A stretch of DNA of 64,000 nucleotides from VXNF01 sp964291305 (GTDB lineage: Bacteria; Actinomycetota; Acidimicrobiia; Acidimicrobiales; CATQHL01). Positions 8,410 to 17,853 of this stretch are shown one piece after another (positions within the stretch are counted from its first letter, which is position 1; each line of letters opens with the position of its first letter). Below the pieces are notes generated by a model. The model had not been told where the DNA came from and did no database searches. It saw only the letters and a program-made list of their open reading frames with translations. The stretch is taken from the NCBI GenBank assembly GCA_964291305.2, contig OZ219783.1, forward strand, positions 992,001 through 1,056,000, written 5' to 3'. The translations under genes were made by a program, and so were the position numbers.

Positions 8410-9782
8410 ACTCTGACCGCCACGGGGCTGAGACGGCCGACACCCAGCAGCCTGCGGAGCGCCCCCGGGGCTGGGTCACTTGGGGGTCTCGTAGTCAGCG
8501 GCGCCGCTCGGGGTCGTCTCGGCGTCCGGTATTGCCTCCCGTGGTGGCCTCCTGGGTGCGGTTAGCGCTCGTCTTGGGAGTCCTGGCGGCGCTTGGAATC
8601 TTTGGCAGCGTGGCGATTCTGGTTGTGGTTCTAGCCCTCATCGGCATCGTGATCTTGCACGAGCTAGGCCACTACCTCACGGCGCGCTGGGCCGGCATGA
8701 AGGTGAGCGAGTTCTACGTGGGCTTCGGACCCCGCTTGTGGTCGTTCCGGCGGGGCGAGACAACCTACGGAGTGAAGGCGATTCTGGCGGGTGCCTACGT
8801 GCGCATCCTGGGCATGAACAACCTCGAAAAGGTAGATCCGGCAGAGGAGCATCGCACCTATCGTTCCAAGCCCTACTGGCGGCGTATGTCCGTAGCTGTG
8901 GCCGGTTCGGCCATGCACTTCCTGCTGGCGATCCTGCTGCTCTGGGTGCTCTACTCGGCGGTTGGCTACCACGGCTTCGATCGCCCGGACATCACCGAGA
9001 CCTCGCGTTGGCAGGTGGCACGTGTCGTGTCGGAGAGTCCGGCGGCCGAGATCGGGATCCTGCCCGGCGACCGCATCACCGACGTTGAGGGCCGGGCGGT
9101 GACCAACTTCGGGGACTTGCGGGGCGCCCTCGCCGATCTGGCCAACCAGCCGGCGAGCGTCACCGTGCTGCGGGACGGAGAGACCCTCCAACTTCATGGC
9201 ACTATCGGCGTGGCGGCTCGCGACGGCACTTCGGGGTTCCTTGGGGTCGGGCCCGAGTTGGCGTCACCGTCTCGGGTGAATCCCCTAGTGGGCCTGGGAC
9301 GCTCGCTTTCAGATTTCGGTTTGGTAGTGCGAGCTACCGGCGAGGGCATCGCCGGGCTGTTTAGCCTCCAGGGTCTCGACGGCTTGCTGGGTCCACTAGT
9401 TGATTTCGAAAGCGAGCAGGTCGCCACTGGCGAAAACCCCACCGACGACGGCAGCGGCGACGCCAACCGGGTTGTCTCGGTGGTGGGTGTAGCCCAAATC
9501 GGCGGTACCCTAGCGCAGGAGGACGTGGCGGCCCTGTTGGCCTTCCTCGCCTTCCTCAACGTCTTCTTCGGGGTGTTGAACATGTTCCCGCTGCTGCCCC
9601 TCGACGGGGGCCACGTGGTGATCGCCACCTACGAGCGTCTGCGGTCCTTCGGCGGCAGGCAATACCGGGCGGACGTGGCCAAGATGCTGCCGGCGGCGTA
9701 CCTATTTGTCATTCTGTTGGTGACTGTTGGGCTGGTGGCGCTCTCGCGCGACATCGTCGACCCGCTGAACCTGCCGGGCTAG
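8406..9782 (+). CDS. rseP: RIP metalloprotease RseP (site-2 protease family)
   Basis: Intramembrane zinc protease that releases transmembrane regulators. It has 458 residues. A hydrophilic arginine-rich N-terminal extension of about 45 residues precedes the first membrane segment. The zinc motif HELGH is at about residues 85-89, a PDZ domain lies near residues 205-275, and the second metal site is LPLDGGH near residue 400. The start overlaps dxr by 4 bp and ispG follows; dxr-rseP-ispG is a conserved order in actinobacteria. Confidence 0.95.
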   Translation: MNSDRHGAETADTQQPAERPRGWVTWGSRSQRRRSGSSRRPVLPPVVASWVRLALVLGVLAALGIFGSVAILVVVLALIGIVILHELGHYLTARWAGMKVSEFYVGFGPRLWSFRRGETTYGVKAILAGAYVRILGMNNLEKVDPAEEHRTYRSKPYWRRMSVAVAGSAMHFLLAILLLWVLYSAVGYHGFDRPDITETSRWQVARVVSESPAAEIGILPGDRITDVEGRAVTNFGDLRGALADLANQPASVTVLRDGETLQLHGTIGVAARDGTSGFLGVGPELASPSRVNPLVGLGRSLSDFGLVVRATGEGIAGLFSLQGLDGLLGPLVDFESEQVATGENPTDDGSGDANRVVSVVGVAQIGGTLAQEDVAALLAFLAFLNVFFGVLNMFPLLPLDGGHVVIATYERLRSFGGRQYRADVAKMLPAAYLFVILLVTVGLVALSRDIVDPLNLPG

Positions 9783-9812
9783 CTAAGGCGATCGCCAGAA
9801 AAGGGCAAGACG

Positions 9813-11042
9813 GTGGAAGTTCAGGCCACGTTCCCACGACGTCCCACTCGCCAGGTGATGGTTGGCGAGGTTCCAGTTGGCGCCGGCGCGCCCATTTCAG
9901 TGCAATCCATGACCACGACGAAGACAGCCGATGTGGAAGGCACGCTGGCGCAGATCTACGCCCTCGCCGCGGCTGGTGCGGACATCGTTCGGTGCACCTG
10001 CAACGAGGTCGAGGCGGCCGAAGGTCTAGCTGCGATTGTACCGCGTTCACCGGTGCCGATCGTGGCCGACATCCACCACCAGTACCGCATGGCGCTCGCC
10101 GCGCTGGAGGCCAACGTGGCTTGCCTGCGGCTGAATCCGGGAAACATCCGGCGCCCGGAGCACATCAAGACTGTTGCCGCCGAGTGTCGTGACCGGGGAG
10201 TGCCGATCCGCATCGGTGTAAACGGAGGATCCTTGCATCCGGATCTGTATGCCCGCTACGGAGGAAAGGTGACCGCCGAGGCGATGGTGGAATCGGCCCT
10301 GGACGAACTGGCCTACTTCGCCGAGGTGGATTTCGATCTGGTGAAGATCTCCGTGAAGGCCTCCAGCGTGCCGTTGATGATCGACGCTTACCGGCAGCTG
10401 GCTGAGGTGACCGATCACCCCTTACACTTAGGCGTGACCGAGGCCGGTCCGCCCCCTGCGGGGGTAGTGAAATCCACTGCCGGCATTGCCACGCTGCTGG
10501 CGGAGGGCATAGGCGACACCATTAGGTACTCGCTTACGGCCGATCCCGTGACCGAAGCCAAAGCGGGACGCACGCTGTTGGAGGCGCTCGGCCTGCGCCA
10601 GCGCCGCAACGTGGACCTCATTGCCTGTCCTAGTTGTGGCCGGGCCGAAGTGGATGTCTTCAAAATCGCCGAAGACGCCCTGGCGGCCTTCGGTGAGCGC
10701 GAGATCCCCCTGCAGGTGGCTGTCATGGGATGCGTGGTGAACGGGCCGGGTGAGGCGCGCGACGCCGATTTAGGAATCGCCGCCGGCCGCGGCCGTGGTC
10801 ACCTCTTTGTCAAGGGCCAGAACGTGGCTGTGGTGCCCGAGGACGAGATGGTGGAGGCGTTGGTGTCCTGGGCCGAGTTGATCTGCACCGAAGGGGTCGA
10901 GGCTGTGTTGGAACGCGCCGATGTGGATCGCGCTCGCCGAGAGGCCGAAAGCGATCGCTCGTTTCTGCTGGATGCCCAAGGCAGCGATGCCAATCAGACC
11001 GCCGCCCGGGTGGATATTGTGCGCCGTACCGCGGGCAGGTGA
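9813..11042 (+). CDS. ispG: 4-hydroxy-3-methylbut-2-enyl-diphosphate synthase
   Basis: Iron-sulfur enzyme converting MEcPP to HMBPP in the MEP pathway. It has 409 residues in the compact two-domain form. The TIM barrel contains PISVQSMTTTKTADVEGTL and RLNPGNIRRPEH. The 4Fe-4S cysteines lie in LIACPSCGRAEVDVFKIA and VMGCVVNGPGE. The GTG start at 9813 is 30 bp after rseP. This gene ends the first core run; a promoter-like gap follows before rimP. Confidence 0.97.
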   Translation: MEVQATFPRRPTRQVMVGEVPVGAGAPISVQSMTTTKTADVEGTLAQIYALAAAGADIVRCTCNEVEAAEGLAAIVPRSPVPIVADIHHQYRMALAALEANVACLRLNPGNIRRPEHIKTVAAECRDRGVPIRIGVNGGSLHPDLYARYGGKVTAEAMVESALDELAYFAEVDFDLVKISVKASSVPLMIDAYRQLAEVTDHPLHLGVTEAGPPPAGVVKSTAGIATLLAEGIGDTIRYSLTADPVTEAKAGRTLLEALGLRQRRNVDLIACPSCGRAEVDVFKIAEDALAAFGEREIPLQVAVMGCVVNGPGEARDADLGIAAGRGRGHLFVKGQNVAVVPEDEMVEALVSWAELICTEGVEAVLERADVDRARREAESDRSFLLDAQGSDANQTAARVDIVRRTAGR

Positions 11043-11089
11043 AGCTGTCATAGGGTTAGCCGGCGCCGCGCTCGCTAGTCACTCAGCGA

Positions 11090-11095
11090 TATAAT
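11090..11095 (+). promoter_or_regulatory. Candidate -10 box for the rimP-nusA-infB run
   Basis: A perfect TATAAT lies in the 105-bp gap after ispG, about 95 bases before the chosen rimP start. I could not find a convincing -35 hexamer 17 bases upstream. Placement by motif and gap only. Confidence 0.4.
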
Positions 11096-11125
11096 CCCGC
11101 TAGCTTCAGGTCAACTGGCGGACAG

Positions 11126-11146
11126 GGCGTGGGCGGGTCCCACGCC
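11126..11146 (+). promoter_or_regulatory. Leader hairpin upstream of rimP
   Basis: A perfect 8-bp stem GGCGTGGG/CCCACGCC with a 5-base loop, followed by TTTGTTG, lies about 30 bases downstream of the candidate -10 box. A GC-rich hairpin in a rimP-nusA leader fits an attenuator or processing site in this autoregulated operon; the role is inferred. Confidence 0.45.
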
Positions 11147-11189
11147 TTTGTTGTCGTTAGAAATAGAACTCGTTACAGAGCGGGACAGA

Positions 11190-11726
11190 ATGGCAGATCG
11201 CACAGCGAACACCGCAGCTATCGAGCAGCGCGTCCGCTCACTAGCCGCGCCCCTGCTCGAGGACTTGGGTGTGAAGTTGGAGGAGGTGCAGTGGGGCGGC
11301 GGCCGCCTGCGTCTCGTGGTTGACACCGCCGACGGCATCGACAGCGGCACGCTAGTGCTGGCAACCCGCACGATCTCAGCGGAACTAGATGCGGCCGACC
11401 CGATCCCTTCTCGTTACACGCTTGAGATCACCAGTCCGGGCATCGAGCGACCGCTCCGACGCCCCGAGCAATATCGCAAGGCGGTGGGCTCAGCAGTAGC
11501 GGTCAAGTTGACACCCTCACCCGATGGCGAGCGCCGCCTCGAGGGCCGGCTCGTAGCCGCCGACGACGCCTCGATCACGCTGGAAACCAGCGGCGGACAG
11601 CGCCGGGAGATCAGCCTGCAGAATATCGAAAGGGCCCGCACAGTCTTTGACTGGGGCCGGTCAGATCAGCGCCGCAAAGGGTCCCGGACCAGCACTCTTG
11701 TGTCCTCGGTGGGAGGTTCGGTTTAG
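11190..11726 (+). CDS. rimP: Ribosome maturation factor RimP
   Basis: Helps assemble the 30S subunit. The ATG at 11190 (MADRTANTAAIEQRV) gives 178 residues; the in-frame TTG at 11148 is also possible. Family features are the N-terminal alpha/beta domain (EDLGVKLEEVQW, GIDSGTLVLATRTISAELD), the signature LEITSPGIERPLRRPEQ, and a C-terminal Sm-like fold. Its stop shares one base with the nusA start. It heads the conserved rimP-nusA-ylxR-infB-rbfA-truB run. Confidence 0.93.
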   Translation: MADRTANTAAIEQRVRSLAAPLLEDLGVKLEEVQWGGGRLRLVVDTADGIDSGTLVLATRTISAELDAADPIPSRYTLEITSPGIERPLRRPEQYRKAVGSAVAVKLTPSPDGERRLEGRLVAADDASITLETSGGQRREISLQNIERARTVFDWGRSDQRRKGSRTSTLVSSVGGSV

Positions 11727-12982
11727 TGAACCTGGACATGATGGAAGCCATGCAAGCCCTCGCCAGCGATAAGGGCATATCGGTGGACACCTTGTACGGC
11801 GCGCTGGCCGATGCCTTGGAGTCGGCCTACAAGCGCATGCCAGGGGCCTACGAGTACTCGTGGGTCACGATCGATCCCGAGAGCATGGATATCCGCGTCT
11901 TTGCCCAGGAGATTGACATCCACGGCGAGCCCAGTGGGCCCGAGTTCGATGTCACTCCCGCCAACTTCGGACGCATCGCCGCTCAGACCGCCCGGCAGGT
12001 GATGACTCAGAGAATTCGCGAGGCTGAGCGAGACTTGAAGTACGAAGAGTACGCCGGCCGCGAGGGCGACATCGTGACCGGCATTATCCAGCAGAGCGAT
12101 TCGCGCTACACCTTGTTGGACCTCGGCCGGGTAGAGGCCCTGCTGCCACAGTCAGAGCAGGTGCCTTACGAGCGCCCCGACCCGTCCAGCCGCCTGAAGG
12201 CCTACATCGTGGAGGTCCGGCGCACCGCCAAAGGCCCCCAGATCGTTGTCAGCAGAACTCACCCAGGGCTAATAAAGCGACTTTTCGAGTTCGAAGTTCC
12301 CGAGATCGCCGATGAGACCGTGGAGATCAAGGCGTGTGCCCGTGAGCCGGGGCATCGCACCAAGATTGCCGTGTGGTCCAACGTCGAGAACGTCGACCCG
12401 GTAGGTGCCTGCGTCGGCGCCCGGGGAGCCCGGGTGCGCAACGTGGTCAACGAACTCCGGGGCGAGAAGATCGACATCGTTTCTTATGCCGAGAATCCCA
12501 CTGAGTTCGTCATGAAGGCGCTATCGCCAGCTCGGGTGAAGGAAGTCCGAATCGACGAAGAGTCGGGGACCGCCGAAGTCATCGTGCCCGACTACCAACT
12601 CTCCCTAGCGATTGGCAAAGAGGGCCAGAACGCCCGCTTGGCGGCGAGGCTCACCGGCTGGCGGATCGAAATAAAGAGCGAGACCCAAGTTGCCGCCGAG
12701 GCGGCGTACGGCAAGGTGGACTGGGCCGAAGGAGAGTGGGTGCTAGACCCCGACACCGGCGAGCAAGTCTGGCGGCCTGCTGAAGGAGGGCCGACAATCT
12801 CGCTGGAGGAATGGTCGGGAGCTGCCGTTGCTACACCCCCGACGAGTACAGTCGCTGCGCCCGAGACGGACGCGCCCCAGAAGGTTCCGTCCGGAACGGA
12901 TTTGCCTACGACAGATCCGATAATCACGCCCGAAGAGGAGTTGACCCCTGAGGGCGTCGCTGAACAGGGAAGCTCGTCATAG
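11726..12982 (+). CDS. nusA: Transcription termination/antitermination factor NusA
   Basis: RNA polymerase-associated elongation factor. It has 418 residues with a GTG start at 11726. Order: N-terminal polymerase-binding domain (about 1-105), S1 domain with GIIQQSDSRYTLLDLG (about 108-180), KH1 (RTAKGPQIVVSRTHP) and KH2 (SLAIGKEGQNARLAARLTGW). A low-complexity tail of about 60 residues follows. The acidic C-terminal repeats of enterobacterial NusA are absent, normal outside proteobacteria. Confidence 0.96.
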   Translation: MNLDMMEAMQALASDKGISVDTLYGALADALESAYKRMPGAYEYSWVTIDPESMDIRVFAQEIDIHGEPSGPEFDVTPANFGRIAAQTARQVMTQRIREAERDLKYEEYAGREGDIVTGIIQQSDSRYTLLDLGRVEALLPQSEQVPYERPDPSSRLKAYIVEVRRTAKGPQIVVSRTHPGLIKRLFEFEVPEIADETVEIKACAREPGHRTKIAVWSNVENVDPVGACVGARGARVRNVVNELRGEKIDIVSYAENPTEFVMKALSPARVKEVRIDEESGTAEVIVPDYQLSLAIGKEGQNARLAARLTGWRIEIKSETQVAAEAAYGKVDWAEGEWVLDPDTGEQVWRPAEGGPTISLEEWSGAAVATPPTSTVAAPETDAPQKVPSGTDLPTTDPIITPEEELTPEGVAEQGSSS

Positions 12983-13293
12983 CGGCCCTAAGCGCCGAGA
13001 GGCGCCGCACTTGCATTGGCTGTCGGCGTGCCCGCCCGGTCAGCGAACTGATTAGGTTCGCCATGGTGGGCGAGCAGTTGCAGGTAGGCCGGAGTTTGCC
13101 TGGGCGCGGGGCTTGGGTCTGCGCGGCCGGTGACTCGGCCGATGAGGACTGTCTGCGCCGTGCCGTCACCGGTGATCGCTTGCGCCGGGCATTTCGCAGG
13201 GCGGTACCCTCCGGTGCCGCCGAGGACCTAATCGCCGCGCTGCGGCGAGTCGATAACGCCGTCGCCGTAACGTCTGCGCCCCGGGCGTTTTAG
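12979..13293 (+). CDS. ylxR: YlxR-family RNA-binding protein, start codon unclear
   Basis: Small basic protein of the YlxR (DUF448) family, found between nusA and infB. The diagnostic RRRTCIGCRRARPVSELIRF begins at about base 13000, followed by LPGRGAWVC and a basic C terminus. The frame opens after a TGA at 12961-12963. No ATG, GTG, TTG or CTG occurs before the motif; the first ATG (13063) would remove the RTCIGC signature. An ATA at 12979 overlaps the nusA stop and is my placeholder start (104 residues). The family call is firm, the start is not. Confidence 0.75.
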   Translation: MAALSAERRRTCIGCRRARPVSELIRFAMVGEQLQVGRSLPGRGAWVCAAGDSADEDCLRRAVTGDRLRRAFRRAVPSGAAEDLIAALRRVDNAVAVTSAPRAF

Positions 13294-13316
13294 CACTGCG
13301 TCTGCAGGGGAGAGTT

Positions 13317-16163
13317 GTGGCGAAGAAGATCAGGGTGTATGACCTGGCCAGGGAGTTGGGTATTTCCAACAACCAGTGCCTGGAACTCTGCAAGAACCTC
13401 GGTATTGGAGTGCGAGCCACGTCCTCTTCCATGGACGAAGCGCACGCTTACCGGGTGCGCAAGCTGGCAGAGCGCCAGAATCTGATCGGCAGCGAGAAAC
13501 CCGAAGCCGAGCCAACTCCGACTGCTAAAGAAGCTCCGGAGCCAGCTAAGCAAGAGCCAGCCCAGCGCGCTCCGGCGCCTGCGGTGGCTGCCCCGCGACC
13601 GGTTTCTTCCAAGCCCGTCGCGGCCGTCGGTTCGGAGCAACCCGCCCCGACCGCGCCGGTGGTTTCTCCCTCGCCAACCCCAAAGCCTGCTCCGCCAGTT
13701 CGACCGGCTGAGGTTGCCCCGGCGGCCGCCCTTACAGGCGATGCGCCGCCCGTGCAGCCGGCCCCGCTACAAACTCCGACCCCTCCGGCCTCCGGCGATC
13801 GCCGCGTGGTTACCTCCAGCGGCAGCGCTCCTCCCCGAGTGGTGCGACCCCCGGCCGAGCCATCATCAGATGCCGCGCCGCCGGTAGCGCGTCCGACGCC
13901 AGCGCCAACCCCGACAGCAGCCCCACAGGAGCCTCGGGCGCAGTCACCTGTCGCCCAACCCGCTGCTCCGCCGCGCAGCGCCGATGGCAAGCCCATCCCG
14001 CCGCCTCCCCGCTCGCTCAGCGGCAAGCCGATCCCACCTCCGCCGGTGTCGCGCCCGCGCGCCTCCGAGGGCCCAGGTCGCCGGGGCACCGGTCCTCCAG
14101 GGCGGCGTGGTGCTCCAACCACATCCGAGAGGCGTTCGGCGCCCAGCGGCAGGCCGCCAGGCCCCGGCGGGCGCGGTCCTGGGGGCCCGGGCCGCCAACC
14201 CACCTCTGGTGCCCCGCGACCGGGCGCCGGCGCACCCGGCGGGCCAGCCGGACGAGGTCCTGGCAGGGGAGGGTTGGGGCGTCAGCCTCAGCGCCGGCGG
14301 AAGACTCGCCGCCGCCGTCGTCTGGTTGAGGACCTGCGTCCCGTCGACGCTCCCAGCTACACACCCACCGACGCCCCAGTCCCGACGGGCGAAGTGGTGG
14401 TTGAACGACTCTGCACTCCCCAGGATCTTGGGCCCAAGCTGAACCGAACAGCCGCTGACGTGGTGCGATTCCTCTTGCAGAACGGCGAGATGGTGACCGC
14501 CACGCAGTCGCTCTCGGATTACATGATCGAACTCTTCGCCGCCGACCTGGGTGTGGAGATCAAGTTGGTGGACCCCGGTGAGGAGAAAGAAACCGAACTG
14601 AAAGCGCTCCTGGCCATCGAGCGCATCGACCCTTCCGAAGTCTGCGAACGCCCGCCGGTTGTGACGGTCATGGGCCACGTGGATCACGGCAAAACCAAGC
14701 TGCTAGACCAGATCCGCAACTCCAACATTGTGGCCGGGGAGGCCGGGGGCATCACCCAGCACATAGGCGCCTACCAGGTGCGTCGCAATGGCCACCGCAT
14801 CACCTTTATCGACACGCCGGGCCACGAGGCGTTCACTGCCATGCGGGCGCGCGGGGCCGACGCCACCGACATAGTGGTTCTAGTGGTGGCGGCCGACGAC
14901 GGCGTCATGCCTCAGACGGTCGAGGCCATCAGCCACGCCCAATCTGCTGAGGTGCCGATTCTGGTGGCGGTAAACAAAATCGACAGACCTAACGCCGATC
15001 CCACCCGGGTGATGCAACAACTCGCCGAACACAACCTCGTGCCCGAACAGTGGGGCGGTGACACTGTAACTGTCGAGGTCTCCGCCTTAGAAAACGTCGG
15101 CATCGACGAGTTGTTAGAACACATCCTGGTAGTCGCCGAGCTGGAAGAGCTGCGGGCGTACCCCAGAGGCCGAGCCGAGGGTGTGGTGCTGGAATCCCAT
15201 CTCGATACCGGACGTGGTCCGGTGGCCACGCTGTTGGTACAGGACGGGTGCCTGCGTGTCGGAGAACCAGTCGTGGCGGGGGCCGCCTGGGGCCGGGTGC
15301 GGGCGCTCATCAACGACCGAGGTGAGCAGGTAGAAGAAGCCACGCCCGGCACGCCGATCAGGGTGCTCGGCCTTTCGGCGGTTGCTGCGGCCGGCTCGAG
15401 GTTCGTGGTGGCGCCCAACGAGAAGGTGGCGGCGCGAGTGACGAGCACCCGTGAGCACTGGCAGCGCATAGCCAGTCTGGGCCGAGACCTAGCGGTCGTG
15501 GCCGGGGGCGGGCGCCTGGAGGACATCTTCCAGGAGATCCAGGCGGGCGAGACGGCCACACTGAAGCTCATCGTGAAGGCTGATATGAACGGCTCGCTGG
15601 AAGCGGTCATCGACGCCTTGCGCAAGATCGAACGCGAAGACGTGAAGCTGGTTTTTGTTCACCGGGCTGTGGGTGCTATCACCGAGAACGACATCCAGCT
15701 GGCGGCCACATCCGATGCCACCATCATTGGGTTCAACGTCCGCCCGGACCGTAAGGCCCGGGCCTTAGCGGACACCGAGCATGTCGAGATCCGCACCTAC
15801 GAGGTCATTTACCAGATCATCGATGATGTCCAGGCGGCGCTCTTGGGCATGCTGACGCCGGGCTACGAGGAGCACGTAACCGGGGAGGCCGAGGTGCGCG
15901 AGGTGTTCCGTATCCGCGGAGTGGGTGCGGTAGCGGGCTGCTACGTACAGCACGGCGCGATCACGCGGGGTTCGAAGGTGCGCTTCCTGCGTGAAGGCAC
16001 CATCATTTGGAAGGGCGAGATCCGCTCGCTAAAACGCTTCAAGGATGATGCCAGCGAGGTTCGGGCCGGGTTCGAATGCGGTATTGGCTTGTCCAACTTC
16101 CAAGACCTCAAGTCGGGTGACATCATCGAGACATACACCGAACGCGAGATCCTCCCCACCTGA
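13317..16163 (+). CDS. infB: Translation initiation factor IF-2
   Basis: GTPase that brings initiator tRNA to the 30S subunit. It has 948 residues from a GTG at 13317. An N-terminal IF2N helix domain (KIRVYDLARELGISNNQCLE) is followed by about 280 residues rich in proline, alanine and arginine. A second IF2N-like part precedes the G domain (GHVDHGKT near residue 452, then DTPGHEAF and NKID). Domains II-IV complete the protein. The long Pro/Arg linker is typical of actinobacteria. Confidence 0.97.
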   Translation: MAKKIRVYDLARELGISNNQCLELCKNLGIGVRATSSSMDEAHAYRVRKLAERQNLIGSEKPEAEPTPTAKEAPEPAKQEPAQRAPAPAVAAPRPVSSKPVAAVGSEQPAPTAPVVSPSPTPKPAPPVRPAEVAPAAALTGDAPPVQPAPLQTPTPPASGDRRVVTSSGSAPPRVVRPPAEPSSDAAPPVARPTPAPTPTAAPQEPRAQSPVAQPAAPPRSADGKPIPPPPRSLSGKPIPPPPVSRPRASEGPGRRGTGPPGRRGAPTTSERRSAPSGRPPGPGGRGPGGPGRQPTSGAPRPGAGAPGGPAGRGPGRGGLGRQPQRRRKTRRRRRLVEDLRPVDAPSYTPTDAPVPTGEVVVERLCTPQDLGPKLNRTAADVVRFLLQNGEMVTATQSLSDYMIELFAADLGVEIKLVDPGEEKETELKALLAIERIDPSEVCERPPVVTVMGHVDHGKTKLLDQIRNSNIVAGEAGGITQHIGAYQVRRNGHRITFIDTPGHEAFTAMRARGADATDIVVLVVAADDGVMPQTVEAISHAQSAEVPILVAVNKIDRPNADPTRVMQQLAEHNLVPEQWGGDTVTVEVSALENVGIDELLEHILVVAELEELRAYPRGRAEGVVLESHLDTGRGPVATLLVQDGCLRVGEPVVAGAAWGRVRALINDRGEQVEEATPGTPIRVLGLSAVAAAGSRFVVAPNEKVAARVTSTREHWQRIASLGRDLAVVAGGGRLEDIFQEIQAGETATLKLIVKADMNGSLEAVIDALRKIEREDVKLVFVHRAVGAITENDIQLAATSDATIIGFNVRPDRKARALADTEHVEIRTYEVIYQIIDDVQAALLGMLTPGYEEHVTGEAEVREVFRIRGVGAVAGCYVQHGAITRGSKVRFLREGTIIWKGEIRSLKRFKDDASEVRAGFECGIGLSNFQDLKSGDIIETYTEREILPT

Positions 16164-16180
16164 GTCAGCGGGAGGACGGC

Positions 16181-16480
16181 GTGACCGAGGCGGCCGTGGC
16201 TGCGATGATCTTGGATCTCCGCCTGCCCGCCTGCCAGTCGCTCAAGCAGAAGCGATCAGTGTTGCGCCCCACTCTGGAAAAGCTGCAACGCCGCTTTGGC
16301 GTGTCGGTGGCCGAAGTGGACCATCAAAATCTCTGGCAGCGAGCCGGGCTAGGGATTGCTGCGGTCAGCGGATCTAGTTCGATCCTTGTGCAGTTGCTAG
16401 ACGAGGTGGAACGCTTCGTGTGGGCCCAAGCCGACATGGAGGTAATAGAGGCTCGTCGGCTGTGGCTGGAATCAGACTGA
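16181..16480 (+). CDS. DUF503 (YlxP-like) protein
   Basis: 99-residue protein of the DUF503 family, usually found between infB and rbfA. Recognisable parts are ILDLRLPACQSLKQKRSVLR and FGVSVAEVDHQNLWQRA. GGGAGGAC lies just upstream of the GTG at 16181, and rbfA follows directly. No molecular role is established for the family; its position suggests a link to translation or ribosome assembly. Confidence 0.88.
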   Translation: MTEAAVAAMILDLRLPACQSLKQKRSVLRPTLEKLQRRFGVSVAEVDHQNLWQRAGLGIAAVSGSSSILVQLLDEVERFVWAQADMEVIEARRLWLESD

Positions 16481-16481
16481 C

Positions 16482-16898
16482 GTGGCCACCCGGCGGCGAG
16501 GATTCGCCCGAGGCGACCGGCTAGGCGAGTTGCTCCGGGAGATCTTGGCAGAAGAGCTAGCGCGGATCGATGACGATCGGCTGGGTTTTGTGACCATCAC
16601 CGGAGTGAAAGTGGACCGCGACTTAGCGGTCGCCGATGTGTACTTCTCCACCGTGGATCTAGACCACGAAGTAGAGGCGGTGACCGCACAGATCTTGGAG
16701 CGGCACCGGCGGCGGCTCCAATCAGCGCTGGGTCGTCAGGCGCACGTTCGTCGAGTGCCTCTTCTCCGCTTTCATGCCGACGAGAGCATGCACACTGGGG
16801 CGCGGGTGGAAGAGATCCTGCGCGGCCTAAGAACCGAGACCGAGGGGTCCGCCTCCCCGCCGCACGAGACGCAAGAGCCGCACGGTGACACCCCCTAG
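16482..16898 (+). CDS. rbfA: Ribosome-binding factor A
   Basis: Single KH-like domain protein that helps mature 16S rRNA in the 30S subunit. It has 138 residues from a GTG at 16482, directly after the DUF503 stop. Motifs: GDRLGELLREILAEELARI, DLAVADVYFSTV and VPLLRFHADESMHTGARVEE. The C terminus overlaps truB by 14 bp, implying coupled translation. Confidence 0.95.
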   Translation: MATRRRGFARGDRLGELLREILAEELARIDDDRLGFVTITGVKVDRDLAVADVYFSTVDLDHEVEAVTAQILERHRRRLQSALGRQAHVRRVPLLRFHADESMHTGARVEEILRGLRTETEGSASPPHETQEPHGDTP

Positions 16899-17853
16899 CG
16901 GAGATCGGCCGGGCTCCGCACTCGCTGGCTTCGCCGTCATTGACAAGGAACCGGGCTGCACTTCTCATGACGTGGTGGCCCGGGCACGACGCCTCTTGGG
17001 CCAGACCAAAGTGGGCCACGCTGGCACCCTCGACCCCGACGCCACCGGCGTGTTGGTCCTAGGCGTCGGCCGCGCCACCCGCCTGCTGCGCTTCATTACT
17101 GCACTCGGCAAGACATACGAAGCAACGGTGGTCTTCGGTGCCGCCACGGACACCTGTGACGCCTCTGGCCACATCGTTGCCACTTGGGACATGTCAGAGC
17201 TAACCGAAGCTCAAGCACGCCAGGCCGCCGATGCCTTCGTAGGGGAGATCCAGCAGGTACCTCCCATGGTGTCGGCGGTAAAGGTAGGCGGGCGACGACT
17301 GCACGAACTGGCCCGGGAGGGTCGGGTTGTGGCGCGGGAAGCGCGGACTGTCCACGTGCAGGCCCTGGAGGTAACCGGCTTCCACCCCGGCACCCGGCCT
17401 AGCGCAAGCCTGCGGCTGTCCTGCTCGTCGGGCACCTACGTGCGCACCCTCGCCGCCGATTGGGGTGCCGCGTTAGGGGGCGGGGCGCACCTGGCGACAC
17501 TGCGGCGGACCGCGGTTGGCTCGTTCACCGTTGACGAGGCTAAGCCGCTAGAGCAGCTAGAGCTGCTCGCACCGGCTACCGGTGTCCGGGACTACCCCAG
17601 CATCACAGTACCCCCAGCAGACGCCATAAAAATCACCCAGGGCGGGCGCCTAGTCGCACCAAGCCTGCAAGAGGGTCGCCAAGAGGACCGCCAAGATGGA
17701 CTGCTAGGAGACGGCCTCTGGGCGGTGATCGACGAGTCGGGATCGCTGCTAGCAATGTGCGAGCGCCGCCACGATGTCCTACAGCCGGTGGTCGTCGTGG
17801 CGCCGGTAATGCCCCGGTCTCGGTCCGCGGTGGCCGGGGATGGTGGAGAGTAG
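16885..17853 (+). CDS. truB: tRNA pseudouridine(55) synthase
   Basis: Makes pseudouridine 55 in the T loop of tRNAs. It has 322 residues from a GTG at 16885, inside the rbfA end. The catalytic aspartate lies in HAGTLDPDATGVLVLGVG; other motifs are VDKEPGCTSHDVV-like VIDKEPGCTSHDVV, QQVPPMVSAVKVGGRRLHEL and SCSSGTYVRTLAADWG. A C-terminal PUA-like part is present. ribF normally follows truB but is absent here; rpsO comes after a 100-bp gap. Confidence 0.96.
   Translation: MTPPSGDRPGSALAGFAVIDKEPGCTSHDVVARARRLLGQTKVGHAGTLDPDATGVLVLGVGRATRLLRFITALGKTYEATVVFGAATDTCDASGHIVATWDMSELTEAQARQAADAFVGEIQQVPPMVSAVKVGGRRLHELAREGRVVAREARTVHVQALEVTGFHPGTRPSASLRLSCSSGTYVRTLAADWGAALGGGAHLATLRRTAVGSFTVDEAKPLEQLELLAPATGVRDYPSITVPPADAIKITQGGRLVAPSLQEGRQEDRQDGLLGDGLWAVIDESGSLLAMCERRHDVLQPVVVVAPVMPRSRSAVAGDGGE

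Noticed and set aside
16060..16080. tRNA-like TTCGAAT segment
   Set aside because: It lies inside the infB coding region with no acceptor or anticodon arms; no tRNA or rRNA gene was found in the window.
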